Part shown: one piece after another, positions 45,701 through 60,700 of the stretch
How the letters are laid out: each line of letters begins with the position of its first letter
Position numbering within the stretch: the stretch's first letter is position 1
NCBI GenBank assembly: GCA_932294295.1
Contig: OW028580.1
Coordinates: 8,337,374-8,401,373, forward strand
Direction of reading: 5' to 3'
Length of the DNA: 64,000 bases
From: Alitta virens
Lineage: Eukaryota; Annelida; Polychaeta; Phyllodocida; Nereididae
Position numbers and translations under genes: made by a program
The notes under the pieces: generated by a model
Databases searched by the model: none
Seen by the model: only the letters and a program-made list of their open reading frames with translations
What the model was told of the DNA's origin: nothing

Positions 45701-48700
45701 AATGTGTCACCATGCTAAGTATTTATGCTTGTACATTATTACCGTGAAATACATATTATCTTACAGCTTATATTTCCTCTTTCACCTTAGTTCCATACAG
45801 TGTGCTCCTCTGGCTGGCTTGCCCAATTGGCATCCACACTGTACGCTGCTGGTCTGTTCAGTGGAAATATCATCCATGGACCTGTGTCTGATACGTAAGA
45901 AACATGTATATTCTAAATCCCTAAGGAATTAATAGGTTTGATGAAATACAACGAGCCTATTCAGCAGTATGCTGGCAAAGAAAAAGAAAAATATGTCAAG
46001 ATAAATAGATAATAAAAAATGTGATGTAGTAAAAGCAATGGATTATCAGAGTTACATAAATATATACACCACCCATAATAGCATACGCAGTATACTATAA
46101 ATGTATCCTAATTATATGATACTTTGCTACAACATGATGTTCCTAGGGTAGTAAACAACGCTATCAACAATATGTTTATGGTTCTGTTAACCATCAGGAA
46201 TTCAAAATTGACAGACGCTATACAATTATTAGTTGTCTGGGTTCCATAAATACACATATTGCACTCGCCACTGTGCAATAATTGTATAATATATGGGTTT
46301 TATTCTCGGCAACTAAAGCATTTTATCATAAAATGGAGATATTGTTAATGTAAACATACTATTTCCTACTGAATTACACATGTTTATCCCACTTCAATTT
46401 TCACAGATATGGGAGGAAGTTTGCAGCATTAATCTTCAGCTTCTTCCTGTCAGTAGCTCTGTTTGCCTGTGCCTGGTGCCCTGACCCCATCGCTTTCATC
46501 GCACTACGTACCCTTGTGGGGTTAATGATGAGAGCTGCCAGTAGCAGCTGTTACATTCTTTGTGAGTATAATTTGCATATTATATATGAACCAGCTCACT
46601 GCCACATATAATAATACATTTTGCTAGATACTTTCTCAACTTCAAATAAGTAATAATCACTTTCAGCCAGAAACTGACCAGAAAAATGTCTTATGATCCG
46701 ACCTATCAATTGTAGCAAGAGACTAATTTTTCCTTGCAAATAAATATGAAAGGAAATAATCTGGTCAATACCTGATTTTGCTTCCTTTTAGTAAGAAAAA
46801 ATGTTACTTGCATATTTTGTTTCTCACTCCCTAAGTGTTTCACTCTTTTGTTTTTAAAGATTTTTTAACAGCACTATTAAAGCAATTACAACCTATTACA
46901 ATGCTAGGAATTTAGGTGTGAGATGTTATAATGATGGAAGGAATTACACAGAAAAGATTATGATTAATCATGAGACTGTCAAAACAAAGGCTTTCCCACA
47001 CATTTATCCTGTTTAAACTACAAACCATTCTCATTTTTTACACTCTTATTCACCATCTAATTTACCTAAACATGCGAATAAACTATTTCTGTCTATGATG
47101 AGCAGTGGCAGAAATCACAGGAGCTAAGTTCAGAGCCATAGGAGGCAATGCCTTTACCATGATGTATGCACTGGGACTGATGATGCAAGCTGGTGTTGGT
47201 TATGCTTTGAGAGACTATGTCCATCTCCACATACTAACTGCATGTTTAGCAGCTGTCAATCTGGCACTCTTCTTGTGAGTATATTGCTAACAAATAATAT
47301 GTTTTTTGTCAAAAATATGTTTGACACATGTATCACATTGATATGTTCAATGTCTCAGTGCCAATGGGTCTGAATCTTCGTCACCTTATATGACAGCCTG
47401 CCAGAGGCAGACAAAGTGTAACATTCTGCAGTCAATGCAATTTTCTGTGCTTTGGGCTGTCCGTAATGGGCTGTTTATGTTTTCAGTACACAGATATTGA
47501 AATTAGTAGATATGCTTAACACCAGAAAATTGACCTAAAGGGGCGGGGATTAAGACATTTTTTACTCCTGCTTCTCCTTGTCCATACGTAATTCGATCGG
47601 CGACCAATGTACGGATACTCATGCTAATCCATAGAACGCTCCTAGTCCCGCCAGATCACTACTGAATATCCGTGGAGAGGGCAAATATTTTCAAGCATGT
47701 TTATAAATCTGGAAGACGTTCGATGAGTAAAATTGTTTGCCATTTTATGGGAGTCACTCGGCGAGCAGTTAACCAGTGGTTGGCGAGTGATCTACTGACA
47801 TCTGTGGCCATTCGCGGAACTCATGCTCACTCACGGGAACACCGGGGAGACTGTTCATTCGTGTATACTCGCCATCCACTTGTGGTCAGCCTTGTACAGC
47901 TGGCCCAGGGAACGCTTTTAAACCATCTACTTTCACTCTGGCGACGCCGTGGCCGCCTGTAGTTCTCCCGCCGAATGGGACGGCTGTCCGCCAAGCGGTT
48001 GGCGGACGTCCTGCGAAAGCTCATCGAAATAATTTACATGTGATTAACAGAGGCAGGAGTCAGCACGAGTCCTCACCTTTAGTCAATCTTAGACGTCCTT
48101 GGTCACTCGTCTCTCTTACTAAATATTGATAGCGTAAACGGGGCTAAATCATTGAACTTTTTCAAATTTGAAAGAAAATATGAAAACTTTGTCGATGTTT
48201 TATATTATACATTATAGTTGTATGGGTTGTCCGAAAGACTAGAAAGTGAGAAGCCTAAACATTTTCTCATATCAATAAAGTTGCGCAATATGGTTGCAAC
48301 TGACAATAACATTTTGTGTAATATGAATATGTCACTTATTGAAAATTTTATGAAAAAACAAGCATTACAAGTGCTGTGAATTGTGGAGAGTAATGGAGTG
48401 AGCTCAGTTGGTCAACTATGGTGTAATATATCAACCTACACCTGTATATTATATATAATTTTTATTGACAGTATTATGTCAAGCATTACATATTTGTCGC
48501 AAACATGAAATGCATTGAAATTCAACAGAAAATATGAATACATTAAAAATGTCATTAAAATAAAAAAATATATAAAAAATAATTAAAGATTAGCAATGAT
48601 TAGCAATGGTTTCAGCCACCAAGTAAAAGTTATTTACATAGATGATTACTATATCATATTGTTTTACATCCATTTTTTTCACCCTCAGCGAACAAAGTTT

Positions 48701-51700
48701 CTTGAAGGGTTTTTGCTATCATCAATGTCTGTCCGACGGGCGGACAAACGGGCAGGCGGGCAGGTGTAACACTTTCGTGTCGGAGCAGAACTCTAACACT
48801 AATGCACTTACAACATTGTGTACAGTAAAACTCTATATGGTCTAGTGGTGACTTTTGAGAATCACATTGATAATATTAAATATGTCTATAATGTTGGGTG
48901 TTAAATATGTCTAAAATACAATATAATTTTCAAAATTAGGGCAAAATAGGGAAAAGTCCTACTTTTTCAAACCTCCATACAAAAGACACCAGTCTGTTTA
49001 CCTTACATATATGAAATTTATCAATAATATATGTAAATTATAGTATTTAAACTTTTCAAACTTCATTTTTATTTTCATTTCATGGATTACATAATAATGG
49101 AAAATCAGAAAACAATGCAAAAAATTTGGTAAATTCTCAGCTGTGTTTTGAAATATTTAGTATGAGAAAAAATTGAAAAAAAAAACATTTCTGTTTCCAG
49201 AGCCGGACTCTACTGCACCTACATGCGTACACAACTTAGAAAGAATATGTCTAAAATAGTGTAGAGATACCTTTTTGGGGTTTTATGACCATTAATGACA
49301 TAATTCTATATAATAAGGAAAAATAAAAAGAAATATGGTACTCTTTCAAATCCTCATATCAAATGGCTCTATGATCCTTACATCAGTAACATTTTGCCAA
49401 AGATAGCTTCGTTTTGACATTTGTTTCATCATTCTTTTTTTTTTTAAATAATGGAAAATCTGAAAAAAAATGCTAAAAAGTGTGTTGCTTCCAGTATGTT
49501 CCTGAGCATCCCATACATAGCAATGACAGCCATAAATAATGTACAATTCATGTGCTTACAATTATTAAATATTTGATATTAGAATTGCCATGCTCAACCC
49601 ATTCAACAATTTTTGTTTATATTTACCAATTTCATAATAATTAGTTGCATAACGATCTATATTACTTTCACTTGACTCCAATATTTATTATCGTTTTCTT
49701 CATATACACCTTTAAAGTTTTCGGTTATAAATACTAATTGAAATGCCACAGATCTAATGCAAATCAGCAACCCAACAATTGAGTAGTTGTTGAAGGGAAT
49801 ATGGCAATTGATTATACATAGTTCTTTCAGTTGCCAGCAAAATGTAAGCAGCGAGCCAAAAAATATTTTGACTTATAGAGGCATTTAACTTGGTGTGTTG
49901 AGCATATGTGACTATTTTGGACATATAAATTATAATCTTAGTTGTAGATTAGTAAAAGGAACATATGCTATTACGTTGATAATTCTATCAAACTGAATAC
50001 TCCTTATTGTGCATAAAATCTTAAAACGGAACAATTAAATGGCAGGAAAAAGATAGACAATACTTTTAAGCTCACTTGGCTTTACTCTGAACAGAATGAA
50101 TTGCTGTTAATACAGGGTTCCTGCAGGTTTAGCTTCATAAGAAGTAAGATATTTGTAAGACATTATAATATCATGTGCACATGAAAAAATAAGACCACTA
50201 ATATAGTAATATACACCAATATTTGTCCAAAAAACAATCAGGGTATTGGCTATTAAGCAATAAAATAAACACAGTTCTTGTGTAGTTAAAGAAAGTTAAT
50301 AATTTCTATTCATTCATAGTTACCAAATTGTTTGAATATTACAATGTGGATTTTAATATCTAAGTATATTTGCATCAAAATAAGACAATGAAAGACTTGG
50401 TGGACAAAGTATGACTTAATTCTTAAAAAAGGAAGACCTTATCAGAATTTGTTATAACCTAATGGAACACTGTATTATTTCACACTTAACAGAATATAAT
50501 CAACATATAAAGAAATTCAAAAGTTAAAAAAATAGGACATCATGGACTCTAATTAGCATTTCGTAACTTTTTTAATGATTTGAAGATGCAGGATTTGACT
50601 GTAACCCGAGGAGAGGGATGATTGCAACTTACCCAGCAATTAAAGAAATCTACCTAAAACATTCAACTGCTCCGGCTCCTTATAAGTCATTATCCCTGTA
50701 AATGTTCCTGTGTAACGTAATGTGTCGAAGTTATCAATATTTTTCCTGGCTATTTCTAGTTCTGTCTAGATAATGAATTGTTATAACATGTTACAAGATA
50801 GTGTATTTTGTCTTCTACTTCGTTTACGATACATTTTATGCAGAGTCTGTCCTCTGCAGGAACTTTGGGTCTTTCATGCAATCTTATTATATGTGATCCT
50901 ACTTAGATTTATTAGTAGATAGGGTTGTAAACTACAGTCATTCTTAAAAAGTGTATAGGTCCTAAGCTTCGGTTGCTGTGTGGTGTTATTAATTTCTGCA
51001 ATGATGCCTTCTTGTTTGTTGTACTATTTTAATCTAGGATTATACCACAAATATATTGAAAATTCAATGTATGGCTCACGTTGTCAAACCAACTATAATA
51101 CTGGCCTTGTATGAGAAAATCTGTTTGAATTTTAAGACATTTCTTTAGTAGTTCACTATTCTTCAATTTACATGTAGCGGAAATCTGCCTGTCTCACCAA
51201 ACACTGCCAGAGAAGGTGTCTGTTTTCTTACCCCTTGCATATTATTCAAGTACCCCAAATGTAACTTTTCTAATTCATTATTCACATATTTTAAACATTG
51301 CGGGTCTCCAAACTCCAGTGTCTAACAAAGGGCTCTGTTCAATGCACCTTCCAGTAATGCCGGTCTGGTTATCCTGCACCCAGAATGACCTTATACCTCT
51401 AATGGACGTGAATGACCTTACAATTTAGCATTTTGCTACAGATGACTGGAATTATTTGTGTTTGATTTTAGTGTGTTGAAGGAAAGTCCACGATGGCTCC
51501 TTAGCAAGGGTCGCGCAGAAGAGGCAGAGGAAACTATTCAATGGATCAGCAAGGTCAACAAATCCCCAATGCCTGAACATTTCCAACTGAATGCCCCAAA
51601 GGTAAACGTTTGTGTACTTTTGATGGACAAATCAAGGGAAAAATACAATGTCACATGACTTACAAATCATTCATACAATTGTACTATTTTAAATACTTAA

Positions 51701-54700
51701 AAATCGTATTGTATGTCATCCTTTTTTGAGTGAGATGATGAATTTAGCTTGAACCTCAACATTTGAGATGCCTTATGTTTAGAAGTAAGCATGACTTATA
51801 CAGCCTGGGCCAAACGTTTCTGGACACTTCGAAACAATTCAATTTTAGTACAGATTTTTATATTATTGCACTTGTTCGTGGTTTATTTTCTGTAGGGACC
51901 ATAGTCCGACAAACTGACTCACGTGCCTAGCGGTATGCTTGCATTATGACAGCAATGTTTCGGTCTCTAGGTACCATATCTATGGTCCTGTAAATACATT
52001 TGCACAATAGTCGTGCCAATATACACCACATGATTGGCAGTATATTATGTGTAATTCTATTAGCATAGCATCAAAAGAGTTACTTTTCCCATACAGGGTG
52101 GGGCCTAAAAACTTGCACCAGGTAACTTCTCTTTCAGGATAGCTCTGGGTTACTCAAATACTTATGAGGCATTTTAAAGTTTTGCCACATTTAGTCAGGG
52201 GTATACGAAATTGGTCATTGTGATATTTTTGATCTTATGATGTCAGACAATATCAGTGTCTGAATTATTGAGAGGGTGCATGCTGCAGGCCTTGTTCTGA
52301 GTTACATAACACGGAAGTCAGATTTCTGTCTGTCTGCATGGTGTCACCAGTTGCAGAAAAGTTTACAAATAACAGATTTCCTATATACTACACCTCTGAA
52401 GCCACAGAAGAAATATATTTCCACAGAATCCTCCTTCATTGTTTTTTATACGTGCATAGATATATTGTGGTATTAGACAATAAGAAGGTTGGTTTCAGTT
52501 TGTAAATAGCAAGGTCATAAAAATGTAAACAGAGAAATATAATAGCATTCCAGAGGGACTATTTGAATCTCCAACTTATCTGGAAATAATCACATGATTT
52601 TCAGGAGGATGGACCAGTTAATTTGACAGTCAAGACAGAAAACTGACCTGAACCCAAAACGGCACTCTCCGCCTCAAAGGTGTCAATGCTCTACCTTCGT
52701 ATTAAACATGAGTTTTTTTATCCCTATTTGTGGGGGCAAAGGTCAAGACAGGTGTCTGTAACACATCTTTATTATCAGTGACATAATCTAATGCTTGTAT
52801 TGCAAAGGTCAAGGTGAAAATGACCCAAAGGTGTAATAAGTGTGCATTCTATATTAAGATCCATATCATCTATTATTCCTGAGGAAAGTCAGAAATAGTA
52901 AACTAGTGTTACAAGGACAAAAAAGCACCATATAAGGACCATCTACAGATAACTTCCGGCCATCACTGTATGATGTAAGGGGATATGTTTTGTACATTTG
53001 TAAAGGTTCCGAGGCCATTGTGAGCTCGTGTTTACCTTGTCAATAAGGCCTTTATGTAAAATAATTCTTACTGATTGGGTAGCCATGAAATAATCACCAT
53101 GATAACATCTGTTCAATGTCTCCATTTTCAAGGTAAAAAAAGACTTAGATGAAAAAGATGAGAAAAGTTCTACAAAGCCAAAGGGCTCCAAAGAAACAAA
53201 TTCATTCAAAAGAAGCAACACATCAAGACCACCGACATCAGTTCTTGTGACCAACCCTGTCCTGAGAAAGCACTTGCTGCTGGTCACTTATTTTTGGTAA
53301 TTAATAAAAAGGTCTCTGTTTTCATTTATAAGCATATGTTTCATACAAGCGAATATTTTTGTCATTTATTGTTTTATAAAATTAAACATTTTATGAATGA
53401 GTTACACATTGATTATGTATCACAATGATGGTAATCTTTATTATATACCGGCACAGCCATGCAAATATATAACATTCAGATTGACATTGATTAATGAATA
53501 TAGTAAAAGATTTTAATCTGTAAGCCAAACTGTTGTGTAAGCAAGTAAACCATTGAAACGTGTATGTTCATCAAAAGCTATCTTACTAACAGTAAATCAT
53601 ATAAAGCACTTTGTATGTATGGCATAATAATGTACCTACTCTCGAACATTCCTAATTACTATGCAGTAAGGTCTCGAATGTCCTGGGCCTCCACACGGCG
53701 AGGGTGGGAACACTTGGAGTGAAGTCCTCTATCCCCAGTGGCTAAAACAGGACAGTGCGCATTGCACAAGCTGCTCTAGCTAACCAACGCAGACAATTAT
53801 TGATTTTTTCCATGCTTCCGGTTTCTACTATCAGCTATAGATAATCAATCTTACCCTAGAGAGCCTCTACATAGCCTACTCAGGTGCTGATGAGGCGTTA
53901 AACAATAACACTAACTAACTAACTATGCAGTAAGGTAGAAGCAAATGTGCAAAAGATCATTCTTTAATTGTATCGTCTTTCCTCGGAATATGTTTTCAAT
54001 TTTTACACCAGTTTAACTCAGAACTTAGAATCAATTAACAGCAAAGTAAATATACAACATAATACTATGAAACAAAGTGTGATGCGAAGAAAAACTACAG
54101 GTATACTAAAAGGAATATTCTTTTTCAAAAAAAGAATAGATACCTGGTGTTGTGTGTAGAATGCCAGCAGCACTCGGCCTACAATGTAAACACTTTGATA
54201 CAGTATGATGGCTACTGCCTCATTGAGACCAGTGTTTGTGCCTTGTAGTATAAATATAAATTCTACACATTTTCCTGAACAATTCAGTTTTTCTTTGACT
54301 AAAATCGAACCATATTAGAAGAGCAGCAGCCTTTTAAAGTATATATGCCATAGCATAGGCAACCCCTTCCCTGCCTGTGCTGCCTACGCTGCTGCTGCGT
54401 TGACCGATATATTGTCAAACCTCAGAGCGTTCGTTGCTTAAATATACCTGGTCTGTCATAGAACATAGTATGATAGTTCTATACTTGATATGAATATTTG
54501 TAATTAAATTTCCATGAGTGAGACCACTTTAAGGCAAAAGGCCGCAATTCAAAGTAACTTTGACGAAGTTTGATATGTTTAGTACAAACCATAAATTGGA
54601 CCTTGAAGAACAGATGAATAAGATTATAATCCAAATCTTCCTGATTTCAGGTTTGCAGGGTCTTTTTCCCACATGGGAATCACAATGAACTTAAGTACCT

Positions 54701-57700
54701 TGACAGGGAACATCTATGTGACAATGCTGTTGTCCGGAGCAATGGAAATCCCAGTTGGTAAGTCACATATTCCTCAAATATAAATTGTTTTGTTGCATCA
54801 TACATGGCCAAATGTGTTTTTCCATGAGAAGGATAAACGCATGGAAAATGCCTAATTATAATGAGGTGCAAACCATGTGTTTTCCATACTTTTATCCTAA
54901 CACATGGAAAATGCCATAGTTTTTTTCGAATGTGATCAGGCCGAGTTGGTAGGATAGGGGTCTGATGAAAATGATACACATTGTTAATTTTAACTTTGCG
55001 CCACTCACAATATAGCTCTTTGAAGACAGTTTGATATGATATGGCATCATTTTATCACCCACAGGGACATGCCAAATTGCATTCTTATGATTAATGTACA
55101 CTAATCATAAGAACATTATGCCCTCGAATCATTCTAAATGAGAAGCGATTTTAAATAACCAAATGATACAAGAGTGGAAGGATGAAGCAACATCAAAACC
55201 AAAATTGCAAAAATATGATGAATTTAAAACATAATTAAAAAAAGAAGATTATGCATTTCTTCATCGATATGATATAATAAAGAAAGGTATCTACAATATA
55301 CAATAGCGTAAGGGTGGAAGGGAATATTTTACTGCTGAAATTTATGTCACAACAGGCTCACAAACAACCAGGTTGTCGACCTGCTGCATTTGGAGACAAT
55401 GATTTTAATGAGGCCTATCAGCACACTTTACTAACTCTGCAGGAGAGCTGCATGCATTAAGTAGGTGTCATATGACAGGCATTAGCAGCACAAAGTCTTG
55501 CCTGTGAGTCTGTGGTATGACTACTTAAATGCCCGGATTCTAAAGAAAGCTAAAGAAGTCCGTACATTAGCAGTTCCAGGTATCTCCACTTTAGTCAGCA
55601 TCCCTCTATAGCGCCCAGGTCAACAATGTTACATCTTGGATAATTCTCTCCATATTTTGTTTCAATAACTTGCCCACAGTGCCAGAGGCTGTGGCATAAC
55701 CAGTGGCATAGCCAAAGGAGTGGGGGTAGCTTTGTCAGAACTTGCCCACCCTCTCCAAGGACCCAAAGCCCTAATGAAAATTACAAAGAACAAAATGACA
55801 CAATCCACTTCATGGCACTAAAAAAAATACAGAATGAGTAGTTAGGTTTTGCAAGTTAGCAATTTAATTAACAGGCTTTTTGTGCATTTTTATGGAGGCA
55901 ACCCCTCCTCCCCAGGTCAACTCTGGGTATGCCCCTGCAGGTAACATACTTCAGGGGGATCAAATTAAGAGGGGCCGCAGAGAACCAAACCTATGCATGT
56001 ATTTTGTCAGCATTGATTTAGATCAGATTCAAAATATGATTGTGAGGTTTTTTATTGACGCTTCCTCCTAAAGCATTTGTATTTGATGAGCGAATCAGGT
56101 GCACGATATTTTTACAGTGTTTAGGAATAAGGCTGTTGCCCAAATACTTTTGTGAAATTACATGCTGATGAATTAGGTGTCCAAATACTTTCCTTGAGAA
56201 CTGTATGTGTGTGTATATTAACAGCTTGTAAAAACTGAATTATTCGCTATATTTGTATCATCGTACAAAAGTATTTTCTGGTAATCCTTTTTTCTTAGAA
56301 AGGCAATTGCATGGTAAGGATAATTTTTTATTGAGTACTTTTATAATATTTTTATTTATGTATTCATTTACTGATTTTTCTTCCATTACTTTTTAAACAC
56401 AGGCTTCGTGTGTTTCTTCGCCATGGGTCGTTTTGGGAGGAAGCCTGTCCTAAGAGCTTGTGCAGCTGTCATGCTTGTGGTGAATGCAGTTGCAATTGTT
56501 CTTGAAATATTCCCAGGTGTGATATTAAGTTAAAGCATGCAGTATCTTTTACTATATTTGCTTTATTTTTCTCTCATAATTTTGTTTTATGCAATATTGC
56601 AATAATTATTATAGTGTTTAAATACGGCCATAGGCCTATATATAATATTATTCAAACTGGAGTAGTGTACTCGTAATTTGTAACACTTATACGTCAATTA
56701 TTTAGGGTTATTATTTCCAAATAAGAAGAACAATTTTTGGATTATATAGATTTTCTTTTCAGTTTTGTTCTTGTTTTATTTGTGAAAGAACGCATTCGTA
56801 CAAAATCATAAATGGAGGACGCATAAGTCTTTGAGTCCTGTCTCTTCTGACCACACCGCTGTCATGATACTACTTTATGCAATGGTTCACTGACTGTATT
56901 ATTATTTTTTTTATTTCAGAAACGAGATTTGGTGCTACAGTATTGTCTCTGGTTGCCAGGGCAGCAGCAAGTGGCGTCATGGCGATCCTATACACAATCA
57001 CTTCCGAACTGTTTCCAACTCCCCTCCGGCAGAGGGCTCTGGGTTTAACAAACTTAGGGACAGTAGCAGGAATATTTGCTCCATTTTTGGGACAGTTGGT
57101 ATGTGTACTATTAATCTTGAATACATTTACTGAGCTTAGTTCACGTCAGCAGGAGCAGAGGCAATTTAACGGTGTTGGGGGGGGGGGGGAGGGGGGAGGT
57201 TATTAGAGGTCAGAACCAAGATGTAAAATGTTTTCTCTGTGAGATTTAAAATTATAGAATATGATCTACTTTTTTTTTGTGGGAAGAAACTTTACACTAA
57301 GAAAACTTGTTGGTTTAAAAAAAGTTGTTGGAACGCTTTCGCGCTGTTCAGCAGGCGCTTCTTTTGATGAATCGCCACGTCTGATTGGCTGAGCAGCCTT
57401 TAAATTAATTGTTTTTTGATTCCGTGCCTTGACCACTTTCATACTTTATTACAAGGCATTATACAAAAAAAGAAAATTATTGGTCATAGTGTGGAAGTGG
57501 TGAAGGCACGGATGCGATTTCAGGTAAAGTTTTCTTAGTGAGGGGTCCTTTTACTCTCAACAGCGGGATGGTTAAGACATCTGCCAATTCCACATACATG
57601 AAGCCAGCTTTGCTGAAGATCCCGGGTTCGATCCCCAGGCACTCTTCATGAACTGCATCCCAGCTGTGTGTTGAGCGCATGATACATTATACTGGAGGTG

Positions 57701-60700
57701 CTTTGTAGTCAGTGTCTATGCTGAAGCCCCATTGGCCATTGGGGTAAGTTTGTAACTTTGTGTGGACTCCGAATCCTGTGAAGCTGCTAATCTGCAGGCC
57801 AATATCGCTGAGACAGTGAGGCATGACATTGAACAGTTTACTCCTTTTTCGTAATTTTTAATACCAGGCTCTTTTTCTGATAGTGGTGAAATTGTGCAAT
57901 TCCCTTATATTACCAAAAGGCCTGCTTCACGGAGTGTCATACAACCTCAAGAAATTGAGAGATTATAAGTGGAGTTGAGAAAAGCCACCAGGTGGGTGGG
58001 TGGGTTAGGGCGTTACGTCCTGTATGTCTACCCCTGATGGGCTAATAAGGACAAGCAACATGGCAATGAGATGATGGATGAAACAGCAATCCAACTTGGC
58101 TTAACCAGGATTTGAACCCTGAAGCTCAGCGCGCTACCACTGAGCGAGGCCCCCACTCGGAGGAAGACCACGATGGCATATGAGGCTGGCATATGATGTG
58201 CATGTTGTGGCATTGTGACTTTTCTGACTCATGCTCGGCCAAAAACATATGATTCATGAACTTGACAGCCTTTGTCCTCAATCACCAATCTGATGTTGTT
58301 CGTGTGGTCATGATACCAGCGGAAGCACCTTCAACTTATATCGATTAATGGTCAAGACTTTTTAGCCTCTAAGGTCACTTCAGAAAACCATCATGCATAG
58401 GTTGTATTCAGGTATCAGAGTTCAACATGTGGCATACAGTGGATTGCAAAATAATCATCCCCCTGGAGTTTGCATGCAAATATGTCAACTATAATTCTAC
58501 TCAGGACAAACATGACACACGCAAGCATGACAAGTTTCATGGAGGTGAAAATGTTTTCATATTTTGCTCATTGTAAAGCAACTTTGCAACTTTTACATAA
58601 CCTTGCCTTGTGCAAACTCATATACATGCCAAGTTAGGGTATGGGCACGTTATGGTTATTGTATCATAACTACTGTTAATCTTGTTTTCCTATTATCCCA
58701 TGGTTCTTTCCAGTCATCAGCTGGTTAGTAACAGAAAAAATTGCATTTTCATTAGCACTTTTTAAATTAATCAGCCTAAAATGTGTGATGTAATTTCATG
58801 AAAATGATGTATTTTCCACTTCTTTCGATTAAATAGTAATAATTGGGGATCTGTTTGGAAACTCGCACTTTTCGCTGTCCGTGGACTAATTATCAGAGCG
58901 TAATTTTGAAATACAAGAACTAAAGTTTGACTTTCGAGGAAAAAGTTGCAATTTTTATGCATTTTTATCAATTCATTGCTGTACGGAAGTCCCACACGTT
59001 TTCAGGCAACCAGCTAATGTCCCATTATATTTTATATAAACAATTTTCCTGGGTGAATTTCAGCAAATCCACAGATAATGTGATGGAAAGCGAGAGCAAT
59101 AATGAAAATATTCACGTGTTCATGCCCTACTCTAAAATGTCCTGTATAAGTGTTCATGCGTGGACAGTTTATGTAACATTACAAAACAGTTGCAAAGTAG
59201 TTTGAAACCTTACAACATGTGGTAATTTACCACCTTCTTAAAAATGATGATGAATGTGTGTACCATTTTTGTCTTGTATTGATATAAAGATGTTAAATTT
59301 GCGTGTAAACTCCAAGGGGGGAGGTGACTTTTGCAACCCATAGTATCTTCTCAACTGAAAAGAAATCATAAAGACTATTCGCTTATTTTAATTGTATTTT
59401 GAGAGGAGCAAAGCCTGGTACAAGGGTTGAAGATTTAGCCACTTTACATGCTAGGTTGGATTGATGTTGATACCATGTTGTACATAATAATAAACCGATT
59501 TGGAATGCTACTTATAAAATTAAATTTAAATTGTCGGAAAAAATTTGAATATGATATTTTTGGTAATAACGAGTAAAACTATTTTTGAAAAAAACCAAGT
59601 ATACAATGTTTTTTGGGAAGCACCTATAGTCTAAGCACAATATTATGTGAAGTGACATTTTCTAGCCTGAATATGCTGAACAATAGGCTAGAATGCTCGA
59701 AGAAGAAGTCTTAATATATTTTTTATGTTTTTTTTTATTATAATTACACAGAGTTTTGCAACTATCTACCAAAGCATTAACTTCAGGTAGATACTTGAGT
59801 TCTCTTAAAATCTTTTGACAGTATGGCTTATCAATGTATCATACTTTGAACTCTGCTTGCCAGATTAATGTTTATCCTCTTTATAGAGTTGTTAATGTAA
59901 ATGACAAGGGGAGGGAGATCTTGTAAATTTACAGAGGCCGAATGATGCTTTAACAAGCATATGGCAACCTGCCATATATGAGAGAAATTACAACTGGTTC
60001 AATTCCTTTATCACACATACCAGTCCCTGGTGAGGATTAGAAGGTCTATCACTTCTTCTGATCCTTCTATCAAAGTAATTCTCTGTCACATTATCATGTA
60101 ATAATAAATTTCATTGACATTTCTTATTGTACAGTTATCCGTATACAAATCATACCCCAGGTTGAAGAAACCACTTTCCAAATATGGATATTAATAAAGG
60201 ATAAGCTAATTTGATGCGTCATAGATTAAGTACATTTTGAGTGAATTGTTGCATAACGCACAGCTGATTTTTGTATCTTATTATGTAATTACTTTTCTGC
60301 TAGAACCACATTCTTAAATGGTATATTATGTTTTTAAAAAATGCCATTGTTCTTGAATTTCAGAAAGCTCTGTTTCCTCCGTCCATGAATATCTTCCTGA
60401 CAGTCATTTGCATTTTCTTGGCTATACTCGTCAATTTTGTTCCTGAAACTCTTGGTTTGAAAATACCTGAAACTTTGGAAGAAGCCGAAAATATTGGCAA
60501 ACGGTATGTAGTTGTATTATTTATTTATTGAATGTACCAGGATATGAAATTAGAATATTTACCATATGCAAAAAATATCAAAGTGACATGTTGTTCAGCA
60601 CATTAACATGACATAGTTAAGATTTAGAGTTAATTTATCAAAATTTCCGACAAAACTGTCCAACCCGTATATTTATAATACATTGATGAACTGAAACCAT

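Noticed and set aside
47672..47962. 96-codon ORF in SLC22 intron 5
   Set aside because: It lies inside a TIR transposon, has no domain, and the neighbouring exons join in phase without it.
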